64,000 nucleotides of DNA, taken from contig VXIS01000049.1 of assembly GCA_008704415.1 (NCBI GenBank), positions 124,001 through 188,000 on the forward strand, given 5' to 3'. A program made the translations under genes and the position numbers. The DNA is from Sphaerosporella brunnea. Lineage: Eukaryota; Ascomycota; Pezizomycetes; Pezizales; Pyronemataceae. Below, piece after piece: positions 32,246-42,199 of the stretch. Under the pieces are notes generated by a model. That model ran no database searches and had not been told where the DNA came from. It saw nothing but the letters and a program-made list of their open reading frames with translations. The stretch's first letter is position 1; each line of letters starts with the position of its first letter.

Positions 32246-35200
32246 ACATGCCAGGCAGTGGAACGTTCAGAATATGTGGACCTCGCGTGACATAGTCGTC
32301 GTCGCCCTCATTCTCCATCGGAATCATCCTACTCACTGGATCGCGCAGTGCACTGAGATGACGCTCGTGGAAACCGGAAGGCAGAATGCCCAGTCGCACC
32401 GAGTACCGAAATCCGGGAGGCCACAACGCCCATGGGGGGTTAGAAGGGGTGTGCCTGTTTCGTTGTTGTCGGGCGGTGCGCGGGGTGGGTGGGGACGACA
32501 TGGAATGCAAGCTTGTTGCTAAGCTTGCTTTCCGCGGAAGGGGGGATTGGTCAGCAGCGTGTGTCAGCAGCGTGTGTCAGCAGGACGACACCAAGAGTCT
32601 CGGCGGTCTTGGCGGCCGGGGCTTTCTCGCAATACGTGCCACGGCAATGAAAGTGTAGCCGACGCAGCCGCGATCACGATACTTCGCACAGCTCAATGCT
32701 GGTCGATGAACACTCGCGACAATCGGCGGGGTTGGATTCTGGGACGACATCGATGCAGCCGGCCGCGCAGTTAACTTTCCCGTGCAGGACACGTCAGCGC
32801 GATGTCGCCGACCCGCCGAAGGTTTGCGTGCCGAATGACTGGATTCATCCAAGACGGGCGTGGAGTCTACCGATGCCGGGCAGTTATCGCGCCGAGAACG
32901 TTCCACTCCGATGGCCAGGCCTGACTTTATTCAGACTTTGTTTGCACGGTTGTGTTTTTGTGCAAACGTAACCCTATCTAGGCTCGACGCGGCGGGCTGG
33001 ATCGGACAAACGCGCGGCGCCGACCGGGTGGGGGCAGCCTAGATTGTGCGGATGACTGACGTGACCCGCGCGATTTGCAGCTGTGCAGGGCGGCTGCATA
33101 GTCGTCGTGTTCGCGCGGGAGATAGTCACAAAGTATAGACTTCCGTGAGACGCAGAATGCAGTGGCTGTCCGAACCTTCCGGGCGTGCCGCGCCCGTACA
33201 GCACATATAGTTTCAACAGAAAGGCAGTCGATACCCACGCCCCGCCGCAAAAAAAGGAAAATAAAGATAAAAGAATAGATAAATATATAAAAAGCACGCG
33301 CGTGACTGCTCAATCGCCCGGTTTTCGGCAACCTTCCGGCCAAATTGGAACCGCTCGACCTGGACTTTCTCGCGGGAAGTCAATATGTATATATATTAAG
33401 TTTGTTGCTGAAGGTTCCGGTGGCCTAGATCTGCGCTCCAACAGGCTCCCGATAGGAAGATTATCGGTGCGTGCGTACGCGGATACAAAAGCCGCCGCCG
33501 ATCCGCCGCCATACGGTCCCGCAACAACGCAGTTACTCTCCTTCGCCGTTCGGCTACCCAACCCGCCTTGCCGTGGAAGCCTCCAGAGCCGCGTATTGAA
33601 CCTCCTTCCCCGCTGAAGCACACCCGCAGACCCCCCTGGTAGGTCCACGCCTCGCTCAATGCACGCACCGGCTTTCGTTGTCGATCGGGCTGTCAGGCGG
33701 AAATGGCCATCGCCCTCCACCCGCCACACCTGCCGACGATCGGTCCAGGCTTGGTGTTCGGGTAACCCTCAGGCGCCGCCGATCCAATACGGTTGTTATC
33801 TACTCCACTCATCGCAGCCGGCGTGCTACGACGCCCGCCGATGATAAAAGCTCAGTGCAAACACGCGTGGCGCTCAGGTATACACCCTCTCGCGACGTGC
33901 GGTTGAGCGGTGAGATGGCTGATCACAAATAGAAGCATCTCCGCATGCGGCTGATGAATACATCACCGCAAGCACCGTCGCTACCAACACACGATTGCCC
34001 CCCCACACCTGCTTGCCGCCGCGCACTTGTTATCCCACTTCTACGTTACGTCGCCGCTCCGAGCACCCGAGCACCACTGGAATTCCGGCAGCGAGGTACA
34101 TTCCCTCCCCATCCCCCGCCGCCGTCGCCGCACGCCCAACCTGCCAGACCGTGCGCTGACTTGTTGTCAAAGATCGCCCATTTACTTCCCCTCGCCCAGT
34201 TTTACGCATGCTCGACCGGCATCGATTGCGAAATGAATGTGCATAGGTCCAACTGCCCCTGAGTGCTGGACTGGTTATCGCAGAAATCTTTAGTCTACGA
34301 TCGGCTGAGGGTAGGTAAACCTTTATATTGACTCGGTAACCCGCAGGGCACTGTTGACCGCCGTTTAGCTGATATTTCCAAACACACGGCGGGCACACCG
34401 CTCTCGCAGGCACCCGCGAAAGCGCCGAGCAACATCGAAAAAACTGGCCCGTCTGTCGCTATTGTATCTCAGCTGCCACACCTTGGTCACCATCGTCTAC
34501 AAATCCACCAACGTTTTCGGCGATTTTGATGGCAAATCAGCGCCGACAAAGCGGTTGAATGTCTTTTTTTTTTTTTTTTTTTTTTTTTTTTGTTTTGACT
34601 TCTTGCATCTACTTGTTATCCGTTTAACTTCTTTTCTCAGTTCATTTGATCTTCGGTCTTGTTTCCGAGTTACTCTGTTCCATCCGTTGTGTCGATGCTG
34701 TCGTCCGTGCGTTTATTTGATCTCCGATTGTATGTGTTTCAGCCGTCCTACATTCTTTTTATCAGCGTGGTAATCAGACCTAGCTCACGTGAGCAGTATG
34801 TACGGATGTGGTTTGTTTTCTTCTGGCGAGATGTTTCTGCGAGTTCTGTTCCCGCTGGGTTCGTGTGCAGTTCCGGCGACCGTAACTTTGTTTTGTCTTG
34901 TTTTTCGTCGGTGATGGGTATCTCAGGCTATGCGGAAGTGGCAGATGAAAAAACGAAGAAAGAACGAAAGAAAAAAAACAAAAAAACAACTATGCCTGGT
35001 CGTTAGGAGAAGCAGGTACGTCTACGCACACGGTGCTGTTCTTCCGCATTGTGTTAACCGGCTTACAGTATTACCTTTTGTCGTGCCCGAGATTGACAAC
35101 ACGGCCGATGTCACGCGCAAACCTTTCGAAAGGGGGAGCATATGGTCTATTCTGCAAACGATGCATCGGCGGACCATCGACAATTTCCGCGCACCTCGAA

Positions 35201-35530
35201 CGGAATCGATACCCATCACGCAGCATCGCGACAATTTGCGCGAACTAGGTCAATCCAGTTGCCTGCGTGTCCCGATATTGCGGCAGTGCTTCATGCATCG
35301 ATATGATGTCGCTGCTGACGATCTGGCTGGATTCGGAATTTCTGGTCATATGAGCGTTGGCTCGCCATACTGACGCCTCGGGGGCAGGCTCGGCCCGACT
35401 TTGCCTGACCCACTGCTGTAAAAAAGATTGCAGTTCAGTTCTGCTTTGTCATTATCGAGATGTTAATTATGACTTAGGTTTCACACGCCATTTGATTCGC
35501 GCAGAAACCAGCGACGTTCCCGCGCGCTGA
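32246..35530. other. No confident gene
   Basis: Frames up to 143 codons on both strands, none recognised. Contains a short tandem GTCAGCAGCGTGT (about 32549-32582), an AT-rich A-tract (33249-33296) and a run of 28 T (34564-34591). The T run is followed about 340 bp later by an A-rich tract (34948-34992), perhaps the flanks of a retroposed sequence. Confidence 0.3.
34564..34591. repeat. 28-bp T homopolymer
   Basis: Uninterrupted T28. It could be the poly-A tail of a minus-strand retroposon. Confidence 0.8.
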
Positions 35531-35881
35531 ATGCCTTCTTCCCCGCCCAAACGACGTGCCGGCACAACCGCCCCTCAGACTCCCCGGGCAACGGTTTCTG
35601 ATCCACCTCCCGGGTCTGCAGTTGAAAGCCGCATGACCACTCATACCTCTCCACCATACATACATCGTCTTCGAGATGCACTCGATGATACGATTCCGGC
35701 TGCAATAAACCTAGCACAAAACCGACCGACCGAGCGCGGGCGATCGACGACGCGGTCTGTAGGAACAGATGGGCACAATATCTCGAACGCAATATACGCG
35801 GCAACCATCTTCGATCCGCCAGCTTCTCATTTTCAACCGCGCAAACGTTCTGCGTTGCACCATCGTCGCGGGCGGTGTTAG
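35531..35881 (+). CDS. Hypothetical protein or first exon (116 codons)
   Basis: From ATG 35531 (MPSSPPKRRAGTTAPQTPRA) to TAG 35881. The Pro/Ser/Thr-rich start and ordinary middle (YIHRLRDALDDTIPAAINLA) read like protein. After the TAG the same frame stays open for another ~50 codons (ANSASHDAPTSATGS...), so this may be a longer gene with a nonsense change or an intron. The plus-strand open pieces at 36134-36207, 36742-36921 and 37417-38218 may be later exons of the same gene. No family recognised. Confidence 0.4.
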   Translation: MPSSPPKRRAGTTAPQTPRATVSDPPPGSAVESRMTTHTSPPYIHRLRDALDDTIPAAINLAQNRPTERGRSTTRSVGTDGHNISNAIYAATIFDPPASHFQPRKRSALHHRRGRC

Positions 35882-36207
35882 GCCAACTCGGCTTCACATG
35901 ATGCTCCCACATCTGCCACCGGCTCCGCGGCGGCATCTTGTACATTCGAGCACGGTGTACATCGTGCAAATCTTGTGCCTCCGTCTTGGCTCCTCTGGCA
36001 GAGGCAATCACTACCAGCCGACGCTTAAGCGAGGCAAGATTGAGGGACCTCGCAGTTCCGCAAGACGCGAATTTTCCCATCACAGCCAGTAGCAGCCCCT
36101 ACGTCGGCAGGTCTGTTTTCTTCTCAGTCGAAGCGTGTTGCAGAAATCTCCGAATTCTCAAGCCGGATGTCAAGGCGCAAACCCATCACAGCGACTACCA
36201 TCACCAT

Positions 36208-36697
36208 TAGAGCTGTGCACGGGTCGGGGCGCCCCAACGGGGCACGAGGCTCGACGAGGCGGGGAAAGCCTCGCCCGACCCCGATCCACCTCGCCGCGCC
36301 CCGGCCACCTCGTCGCTGCCCCGGCCACCCCGCCGGAACCCCGGCCACCTCGTCAGACCCCGAATACCCGGAACTCGCGTACAGCCTATCGACGACATCA
36401 GGATGCGCTCCTGGGGTACCTCGTTCGGCCGTGATCTCAGATGAGTGCCTTGCGCGCCACTTGGACTGTTAAGCGTAGCGGCCCTGAATGCCCGGCATAT
36501 ATAACTCTCCCCCCGCTGCCGCCCCGATGCCGCCCCGATGTACCCCGCCGCACCCCGAGCCACCTCGCCGCGCCCCGATCCACCCCGTCGTGCCCCGATC
36601 CACCCCGTCGTGCCCCGGCCCGCCCCGTCGTTCTCCGGCCCACCTCGTCGCGCCCCGCCCGCCCGCGCCCCGACCCGTCGCCCCGTGCACAGCTCTA
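36208..36697. mobile_element. hAT-type MITE 4 (490 bp), very GC-rich
   Basis: Termini TAGAGCTGTGCACGGGTCGG and GTCGCCCCGTGCACAGCTCTA; perfect 8-bp duplication ATCACCAT at 36200-36207 and 36698-36705. Both arms consist of degenerate ~20-bp subterminal repeats of the form CCCCGRYCCACCYCGYCG. The plus frame across the site (MSRRKPITATTIT) continues after the element (IASSPHFGVPTANLAHETYW), so it interrupts an open frame. Confidence 0.9.
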
Positions 36698-36741
36698 ATC
36701 ACCATCGCATCCTCCCCACACTTCGGAGTCCCCACTGCAAA

Positions 36742-36921
36742 CCTCGCGCATGAAACTTACTGGTGAACCGACTGCGCCAATTTCAGTTCCATTTCCTGCC
36801 ATGACGGAACACGATCCAACGTGCGCGGGAGCCTGCTGCATCTCTCAGCGACAATGTTTACTGTCGAAGAGCGGCCACTTCGCGGCATGTCCTGATTGCG
36901 CTGCCCGGTTGTGCGGTCGAT
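36742..36921 (+). CDS. Cys-rich small reading frame or exon
   Basis: Reads CAGACCISQRQC then HFAACPDCAARLC before TGA 36921: eight or more Cys plus His in 30 residues, suggesting a zinc-binding module. A downstream frame (KCGIGQITDW...MECGASSQHRMCW) starts after TTCTCACAG at about 37006 and is also Cys-rich, so an intron may link them. Unrecognised family. Confidence 0.35.
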
Positions 36922-37416
36922 GACGGAAAGCGTTCCGGACTGAGCGTGCTGATCCGGCTTGCTGTCATGTCCCCTGAAATGACCAAACCATCGTTTTCTC
37001 ACAGGAAGTGTGGAATTGGCCAAATCACTGATTGGCAGCGGATGGAGTGCGGTGCGTCCTCGCAGCACAGAATGTGCTGGTCAACTCACCGGTGGCATAA
37101 CTGCCCTGTCCCAGCCCCCTGTGAACGTTTCGGGACGATGCGGTAGAAGATGGTTTCGCTGTGAGAATCAATCTGCCACACGGGTATTCCGTTCATCTTG
37201 GCACAGTCCAATCCTTCGACATGTTCCCCTTCCATTTTTTCCCTTCGCAGCCGGCTCGAGACGGATACCGAGTGACTTCCATCCACCGACAACTTATCAG
37301 ATGATTTTAAAGCACAACTCGGCAACGATCCTGTTTGCGCTGGGTTCTCCGCGATCAATTGTCGTCAATGCTACGTGTTCGTTTTGACCACCACCTGATT
37401 TCGAAAAGCGCGTCTT

Positions 37417-38218
37417 TTGCCGTCATCGCGGACGGTCCTCGAGGTCTCAGTGGCCCCTGCCTGCTCAACACCGCTTGCTCGGCTCCCATCAGCGGTAATG
37501 CTCGAGGTCATATCTGAGGACGATTCGCGGGAAGGTATCCATCCTCGACTGAGAAATATCATGCACAGCCTCACCAAGGGCTTTATGCTCGAGAATGTGA
37601 CCGCCTGGGGCCGACACGACACGCGGCGAGTTAGCGGTGACTTCGTTGCCGCGTTATGTGGGCGAAGGTCCGGCATCCGAAGAGACCTTCAGAGAGCCTT
37701 GGGAGGAGCGATCACGACCAGGGCTGCCAATAGACCAGCCAGTCCGGCTTTCGACGAGGTCTGAACCCGTTTGAATTAAACGGGCTTTTCAAATCGCGGC
37801 CCGTTTGGACCAGGCATTCCGGACGGAGATCCAGGTGCCCACGGGCGCGGCATGGGCTGCCTGACATGCAGGCGCCTACCGGGCCCGCCCGGCACCCGAA
37901 CTATCTGCGACCACGGAAACGGCACGGCACCGTACACGGTGTCACGGAATACCGATAACCGACCAGGGATGCCGGTGTTTCGACCACACAGTGCGTTCGG
38001 AGATTGCCCCGTGATCGGCACGATGCCCCTACCGGCACAACCGGCACCCAAAGGCGCCTGTCAGGCATCCAAACATTGACAACGTCGCCCGGAGCCTATC
38101 CGACAAGCGCGAGACGCGCCCCAGCCCGGCCTACTTTGTCGGGTCCCGTTTGCCCTGCGGGCCGGCCCGTCTATTGGCACCCCTAATCACAACGCCGGTA
38201 TTCTCTGAGCTAGAGTAA
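37417..38218 (+). pseudogene. Host reading frame split by a hAT MITE
   Basis: Open from about 37417 (VLEVSVAPACSTPLARLPS, MLEVISEDDSREGIHPRL, LENVTAWGRHDTRRVSG) to ALGGAIT at 37711, where the MITE at 37719-38185 interrupts. Resuming at the second target duplication (38186) the same frame gives ITTPVFSELE and a TAA at 38216-38218. This looks like the natural C-terminus. The 5' start is uncertain (no ATG before MLEVISEDD at about 37498). Family unknown. Confidence 0.4.
37719..38185. mobile_element. hAT-type MITE 5 (467 bp)
   Basis: Termini CAGGGCTGCCAATAGACC and GGTCTATTGGCACCCCTA-like (actual right end CGTCTATTGGCACCCCTA). Target duplication ATCACGAC / ATCACAAC (37711-37718, 38186-38193), 7 of 8 matching. 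The interior is GC-rich with words CCGGCAC and CCCGTTT. The end at 2610 belongs to the same family. Confidence 0.75.
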
Positions 38219-40997
38219 TGTGATGCGCTGGCTGCTTGCACGAGCCGGTTGGCAACGCCGCATATGACGACCACTTGGAAGCCGAAAGCGACACATTTAT
38301 TGTACGCCCCGACGCCGCATCGTCGATAATATACAATCGGGAACCTCTGCTGCCACCGCACCAACAGCATATGAATCACGATTGAAAAGAAAAACATTGC
38401 CCCCCGCAGACGAAACTTGCGATATTCACGCATTGGGTCATTGTCCGCGTCAAATGCGATGTTGCTGCCGATCAGATCTGAATCCAAGGCTCGAGTCGAT
38501 CCGCCCGAACGCGGAGGCTACACGGACGCCCAGCAATCGGTCGCAACATCAGCCGAACTGGGGTATGGAGTTCATCAGATCGCTGCGGCCTGGGCAGCGT
38601 CATCCACAAAATAGTATGCACCTCCGACCGCCGCGGTGCAAGGAGATAGAAGCTCTGGCGCTGTCGGCGAAGTCGGAACGGGTGATACCGGACCGGACCC
38701 TATGCGACTATCTCCTTCGGCCAATCGCCGTCTCATCGTGCTCGGCATGTCGTGCTCCAAGCCCTGCCCAGCGTGATACGTCGACGCCTCACTGGTGAAT
38801 GCTGGAGAAGCGCGAAAGCCTGCGCCCGCACACTCGACCGAACGACAGTCGCTACTCCTACAATCTCGGCTGGATGCGCAACTTTATAGTTGAACTGTTT
38901 GTGGCAAGGACTCAGTATTCACGTACAGACCGGCCCGTCGCCGACCACACCACATGACACCAGTTTTCTTTCGGGCTGCCAGCGGAGGTGCAGTCGATTG
39001 GATTGCAGGTCGGGAAGCACAAGCGGCACGCGCACCTGACGTCCATGGCCGCACACGGGGTCATCATGGTCCCACTTGTCCGCTGTGTGCCGCAACGCTT
39101 CCGCCGGCACCTGAGCCTGATTCTGAGCTTTGTGGAGGCTACTTCACCGGCTTTTCTGGACGCAGAACGACCAGCAACCGGCAATGATTCCGTGTCTGTG
39201 ATGGGGCGGTCACCCACCATCGTCGTCTGTTTATCGTCATGGCCGTCACACAGGCGGTGCGAGAATCCACAGCTGTTCCCACGTTGATGTCGCACGGCCC
39301 CAGGTCCAGCGTGGCCTCGCTCTACCGGCGGCCCCATGTCCGATCCCTTTGACACGCTACACCCTCCTTTTTGCGATCCCAAAACACCGCTGCTGCTCCG
39401 TTGGCCGGGAGTCAGGAAGTGACCTCCGCTTCACAGGCGGCGCGGTGGAGAGAGGGCAGGGTGTAAGCACCCGCGATGTCGGTTCGAGGCCCGGGAAGAG
39501 AAGTCTCTTCCTCGCTGGCACGCAGCAGTTCCAACAGTGATTTCGATGTGACGAACAGTCGAGGAGCGTCAGGAGCCCTGTCCGGTGAATCTGAGGTTAG
39601 AGACATCGCGCTGTCACGGAAGATCCAATACCTCGCCCCGGTTTACTTTTGCATGGCAACGACCAATGGGATTTCCGCCGAAAAGGATGGTTTTGGTGAC
39701 AGCGAGCCCATTTGTGCGGTTTGCTGCCATGATGGATGCCGTCGGGCTCATGGGCTTTGCGCGAGAACCAACCGGATCGGCGATCGCTCATCCGATGGTC
39801 ACCGCGTGGGCGTCTGCGTCGTCAACCCTTACGGTGGGCCATGATCATCAGTTCCTACTGGCTAAGCCGCTGGATTGCTGGCGCGTAATGGAACGGCCGT
39901 ACAAGATCACCCGAATCGACGAAGCACCAGGCAACTGCACACTTGATTCCCCAATAACAAGCTTCCCTATTCTTAGTGGGTCCAGACAAGTTTAAGCTCC
40001 TCCACGGTATCTCGACAAGGGTTCTGCCTCCAAAAACGGCGATGGAGAGGAGGATCGTACCCTCTGCAGAATCACAAACGTTTATAGCCACAAGGACATT
40101 GATGTTGTTGGTTACGGGTTACATCGCCTGGGGAAATCATGGGCCGGAAAACAATTTTTGGGAAACGCATGGGCTGCTCCGCCGCAGTGGAACACATTCT
40201 GTCCTGAGATTCCTTTCGGAGAGACCGCAGGAGTCTACCTCCATTGCAGTCACGCATCCCTCTTGCATTTCCTTCTGTACCATCGGACCCGAGCGCTGCC
40301 GTTCAGAATTTGTTGTCAGGCTCCGCTTGGGTGGCCACAGGACCGAAAACCACCAGATCTATCACGAGCAACCTCTCCTCGGCCCCTGTTCACGGTGCTT
40401 AGCGCGCGATAGCAGTGAGCTATTGGCTGCGTTGACAGCCCTTGTTGATAGTTCGTGAAGTGGGTCGCGCCAGGCATTACTACACACTGGATTGTGCTTC
40501 ATCGTGACCAGTCTGTCGGTGACTGGCTGGCATTGCACGCCCCACGTTCCTACAGCTTTGATCGCCTCACTGCCTGTAGCCGTGTGCGCATGTTTTGAGA
40601 ACATGGTGATTTGCGATGGGGGATTCCCGGATAAGGCGAATCTTCATATCTTCGCCACCGGTGAATGAGATGACTTCGCACGCATGTCGCAAAAGCTCAA
40701 TCAGCCCCGACGCTGCACCTGTCCCGGTGGCTGTTCTACAGACATCGTCGCCAGTGACATCAGCGTCCGATGTGCATTGTTCACACATTCTGGCTCCCGC
40801 TCCACCTCGCGGCGTTTACGACTCTACTCTCGCCAGAATACCGCCCTGAGCATCCAAACACCTCCATTTGCACCTCGCACCGACGAACACAGTAAACACG
40901 TGGTAGTTGCCACAGACGCGGGGTTGGTACAGTACCTGGACACTGAGTCCCTTTGAATGTTTCTCTCTGAGAGCCTGAGCATTTGAACACCTGCATT
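38219..40997. other. No confident gene
   Basis: Plus frames at 39476-39844, 39585-39995 and an ATG-less frame of about 140 codons at 39996-40412 (DKGSASKNGDGEEDRTL, VVGYGLHRLGKSWAGKQFLG) look partly natural but overlap each other and match nothing I know. Bases 40850-41002 together with 45866-45990 form an imperfect ~115-bp tandem duplication into which the copia element inserted. Confidence 0.3.
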
Positions 40998-41002
40998 CGC
41001 AC

Positions 41003-41201
41003 TGTTGAAAACGAGCTTTCTAGGTGTGACGGGACGAGTGGATAAGGGTCGAGGTGGGACTGAGTGATATCCAGTGAAGCTGTGAGATGGTGTCTATACG
41101 TAGCTAGGCTAGCATGAAAACTAAGCAATATAACCATCGCTTACCCACCATCCATCTATTCTGACTAAGCTCCATCTCTCTACACGTCCACACTTTTAAC
41201 A
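41003..41201 (+). repeat. copia 5' LTR
   Basis: 199 bp, TGTTGAAAACGAGC ... TTTTAACA. Identical to the 3' LTR except for one missing G near the start. Confidence 0.95.
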
Positions 41202-41215
41202 GGTTATGAGCCCTG
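41202..41215 (+). other. Primer-binding site matching initiator tRNA-Met anticodon arm
   Basis: GGTTATGAGCCCTG directly follows the LTR. It is complementary to CAGGGCTCATAACC, the anticodon stem-loop of fungal initiator tRNA-Met. This implies priming by a tRNA fragment cut in the anticodon loop, as known for Drosophila copia, rather than by the tRNA 3' end. Confidence 0.8.
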
Positions 41216-41269
41216 TCGCGCTTTCCTGAAAACGAAATCGCTTCCTCCATCAACACCAAAACCATCAAA

Positions 41270-42196
41270 ATGTCCTCGAAAACGCAGATGTTTAAGCATC
41301 CCAAAGGCATCTTCGACCTCCTCACCACCGAAAACTACGCATCATGGGCGATAAACATGCGACGCATCCTTCGCTCGTCCGATGCCTGGGATATCGTAAC
41401 CGGTGACGAAGAAGAACCCGATCAGCCTGCGCCCAACGCATCTGAGCGCGTACGGCAAGCCTTCAAAGACTACAGACACCGAAAAGAGGATGCAGCTACC
41501 TACATCTTCAATGGATGCTGTAAGACCGTGAAAGTCATGATAAGCGGCACCGATGATCCCAAAGAGATGTGGGATAAGCTTGCCAGCAAGCTCAACACGG
41601 CCAACTCGGCTCTCGGACGACAGCAACTGCACCAGAAATTCCTAGCAATGAGGCCAAAAGCTGGAGCTCCCATAGCCGACTTCTTCACCGAGCTTGAGGA
41701 GATCCGAAACCAGATCGCAGGCACCGACGAGGCGATTTCCGACACGACGTTCAAAACGCACATATTCAACTACCTGCCACCGGCTTTTGCGATGACAATC
41801 AACAATCAGCAGAACCGACCGGAAGCCACTATTGAGAGCATCTGCACCGCCCTTATCGAAGATGAGAGACTGCGATCGATGAAGTCCAGCGCAGATGCAG
41901 CAGTGGAAGCCCTAAAGGCAAGCACCAAGCCCCCTAGAAGAAAGAAGCGATGCAACCACTGCAAAACAGCAACTCACGATACCGCGGAATGTTGGTACAA
42001 AGACGACAAAGATCACCCTAGAAGAAGATCGAAGCGACCTCGTGACGACTCAGACGATGACAAGGTAGTATGCTACTACTGCTGCGAGACAGGCCATCAG
42101 CTCAGCAAATGCCCACTCCGGCAGAAAGCCAGGTCCATACGCAAAAAGGCTTCCGTCAAGAAAGACTCCGACTCCGATGAAGGAGCAGACCTCTGA
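41270..42196 (+). CDS. gag: copia Gag (308 aa, ends in UGA)
   Basis: Capsid protein of the retrotransposon; it would assemble virus-like particles around the RNA. The N-terminal two thirds (YASWAINMRRILRSSDAWDI, PKEMWDKLASKLN) match the copia Gag (UBN2-type) fold. Two CCHC zinc knuckles follow: CNHCKTATHDTAEC (about residues 225-238) and CYYCCETGHQLSKC (about 265-278), for RNA binding. Basic and acidic patches end at DEGADL. The ATG has AAA just upstream, a good start context. The UGA at 42194-42196 is in the same frame as pol and is followed by CGG. Copia elements normally have one Gag-Pol frame, so this stop either limits Pol through readthrough or is a single mutation (CGA to TGA). Confidence 0.92.
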   Translation: MSSKTQMFKHPKGIFDLLTTENYASWAINMRRILRSSDAWDIVTGDEEEPDQPAPNASERVRQAFKDYRHRKEDAATYIFNGCCKTVKVMISGTDDPKEMWDKLASKLNTANSALGRQQLHQKFLAMRPKAGAPIADFFTELEEIRNQIAGTDEAISDTTFKTHIFNYLPPAFAMTINNQQNRPEATIESICTALIEDERLRSMKSSADAAVEALKASTKPPRRKKRCNHCKTATHDTAECWYKDDKDHPRRRSKRPRDDSDDDKVVCYYCCETGHQLSKCPLRQKARSIRKKASVKKDSDSDEGADL

Positions 42197-42199
42197 CGG
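42194..42199 (+). promoter_or_regulatory. Candidate stop-codon readthrough site UGA-CGG
   Basis: gag ends CTC TGA CGG TTA and the same frame continues without a stop into pol. UGA followed by CGG is a well-known readthrough context (e.g. in tobraviruses). Alternative: nonsense mutation. Confidence 0.5.

Noticed and set aside
39450..39500. GGTTCGAGGCC, a possible tRNA T-arm
   Set aside because: No acceptor stem, D-arm or anticodon arm could be placed around it.
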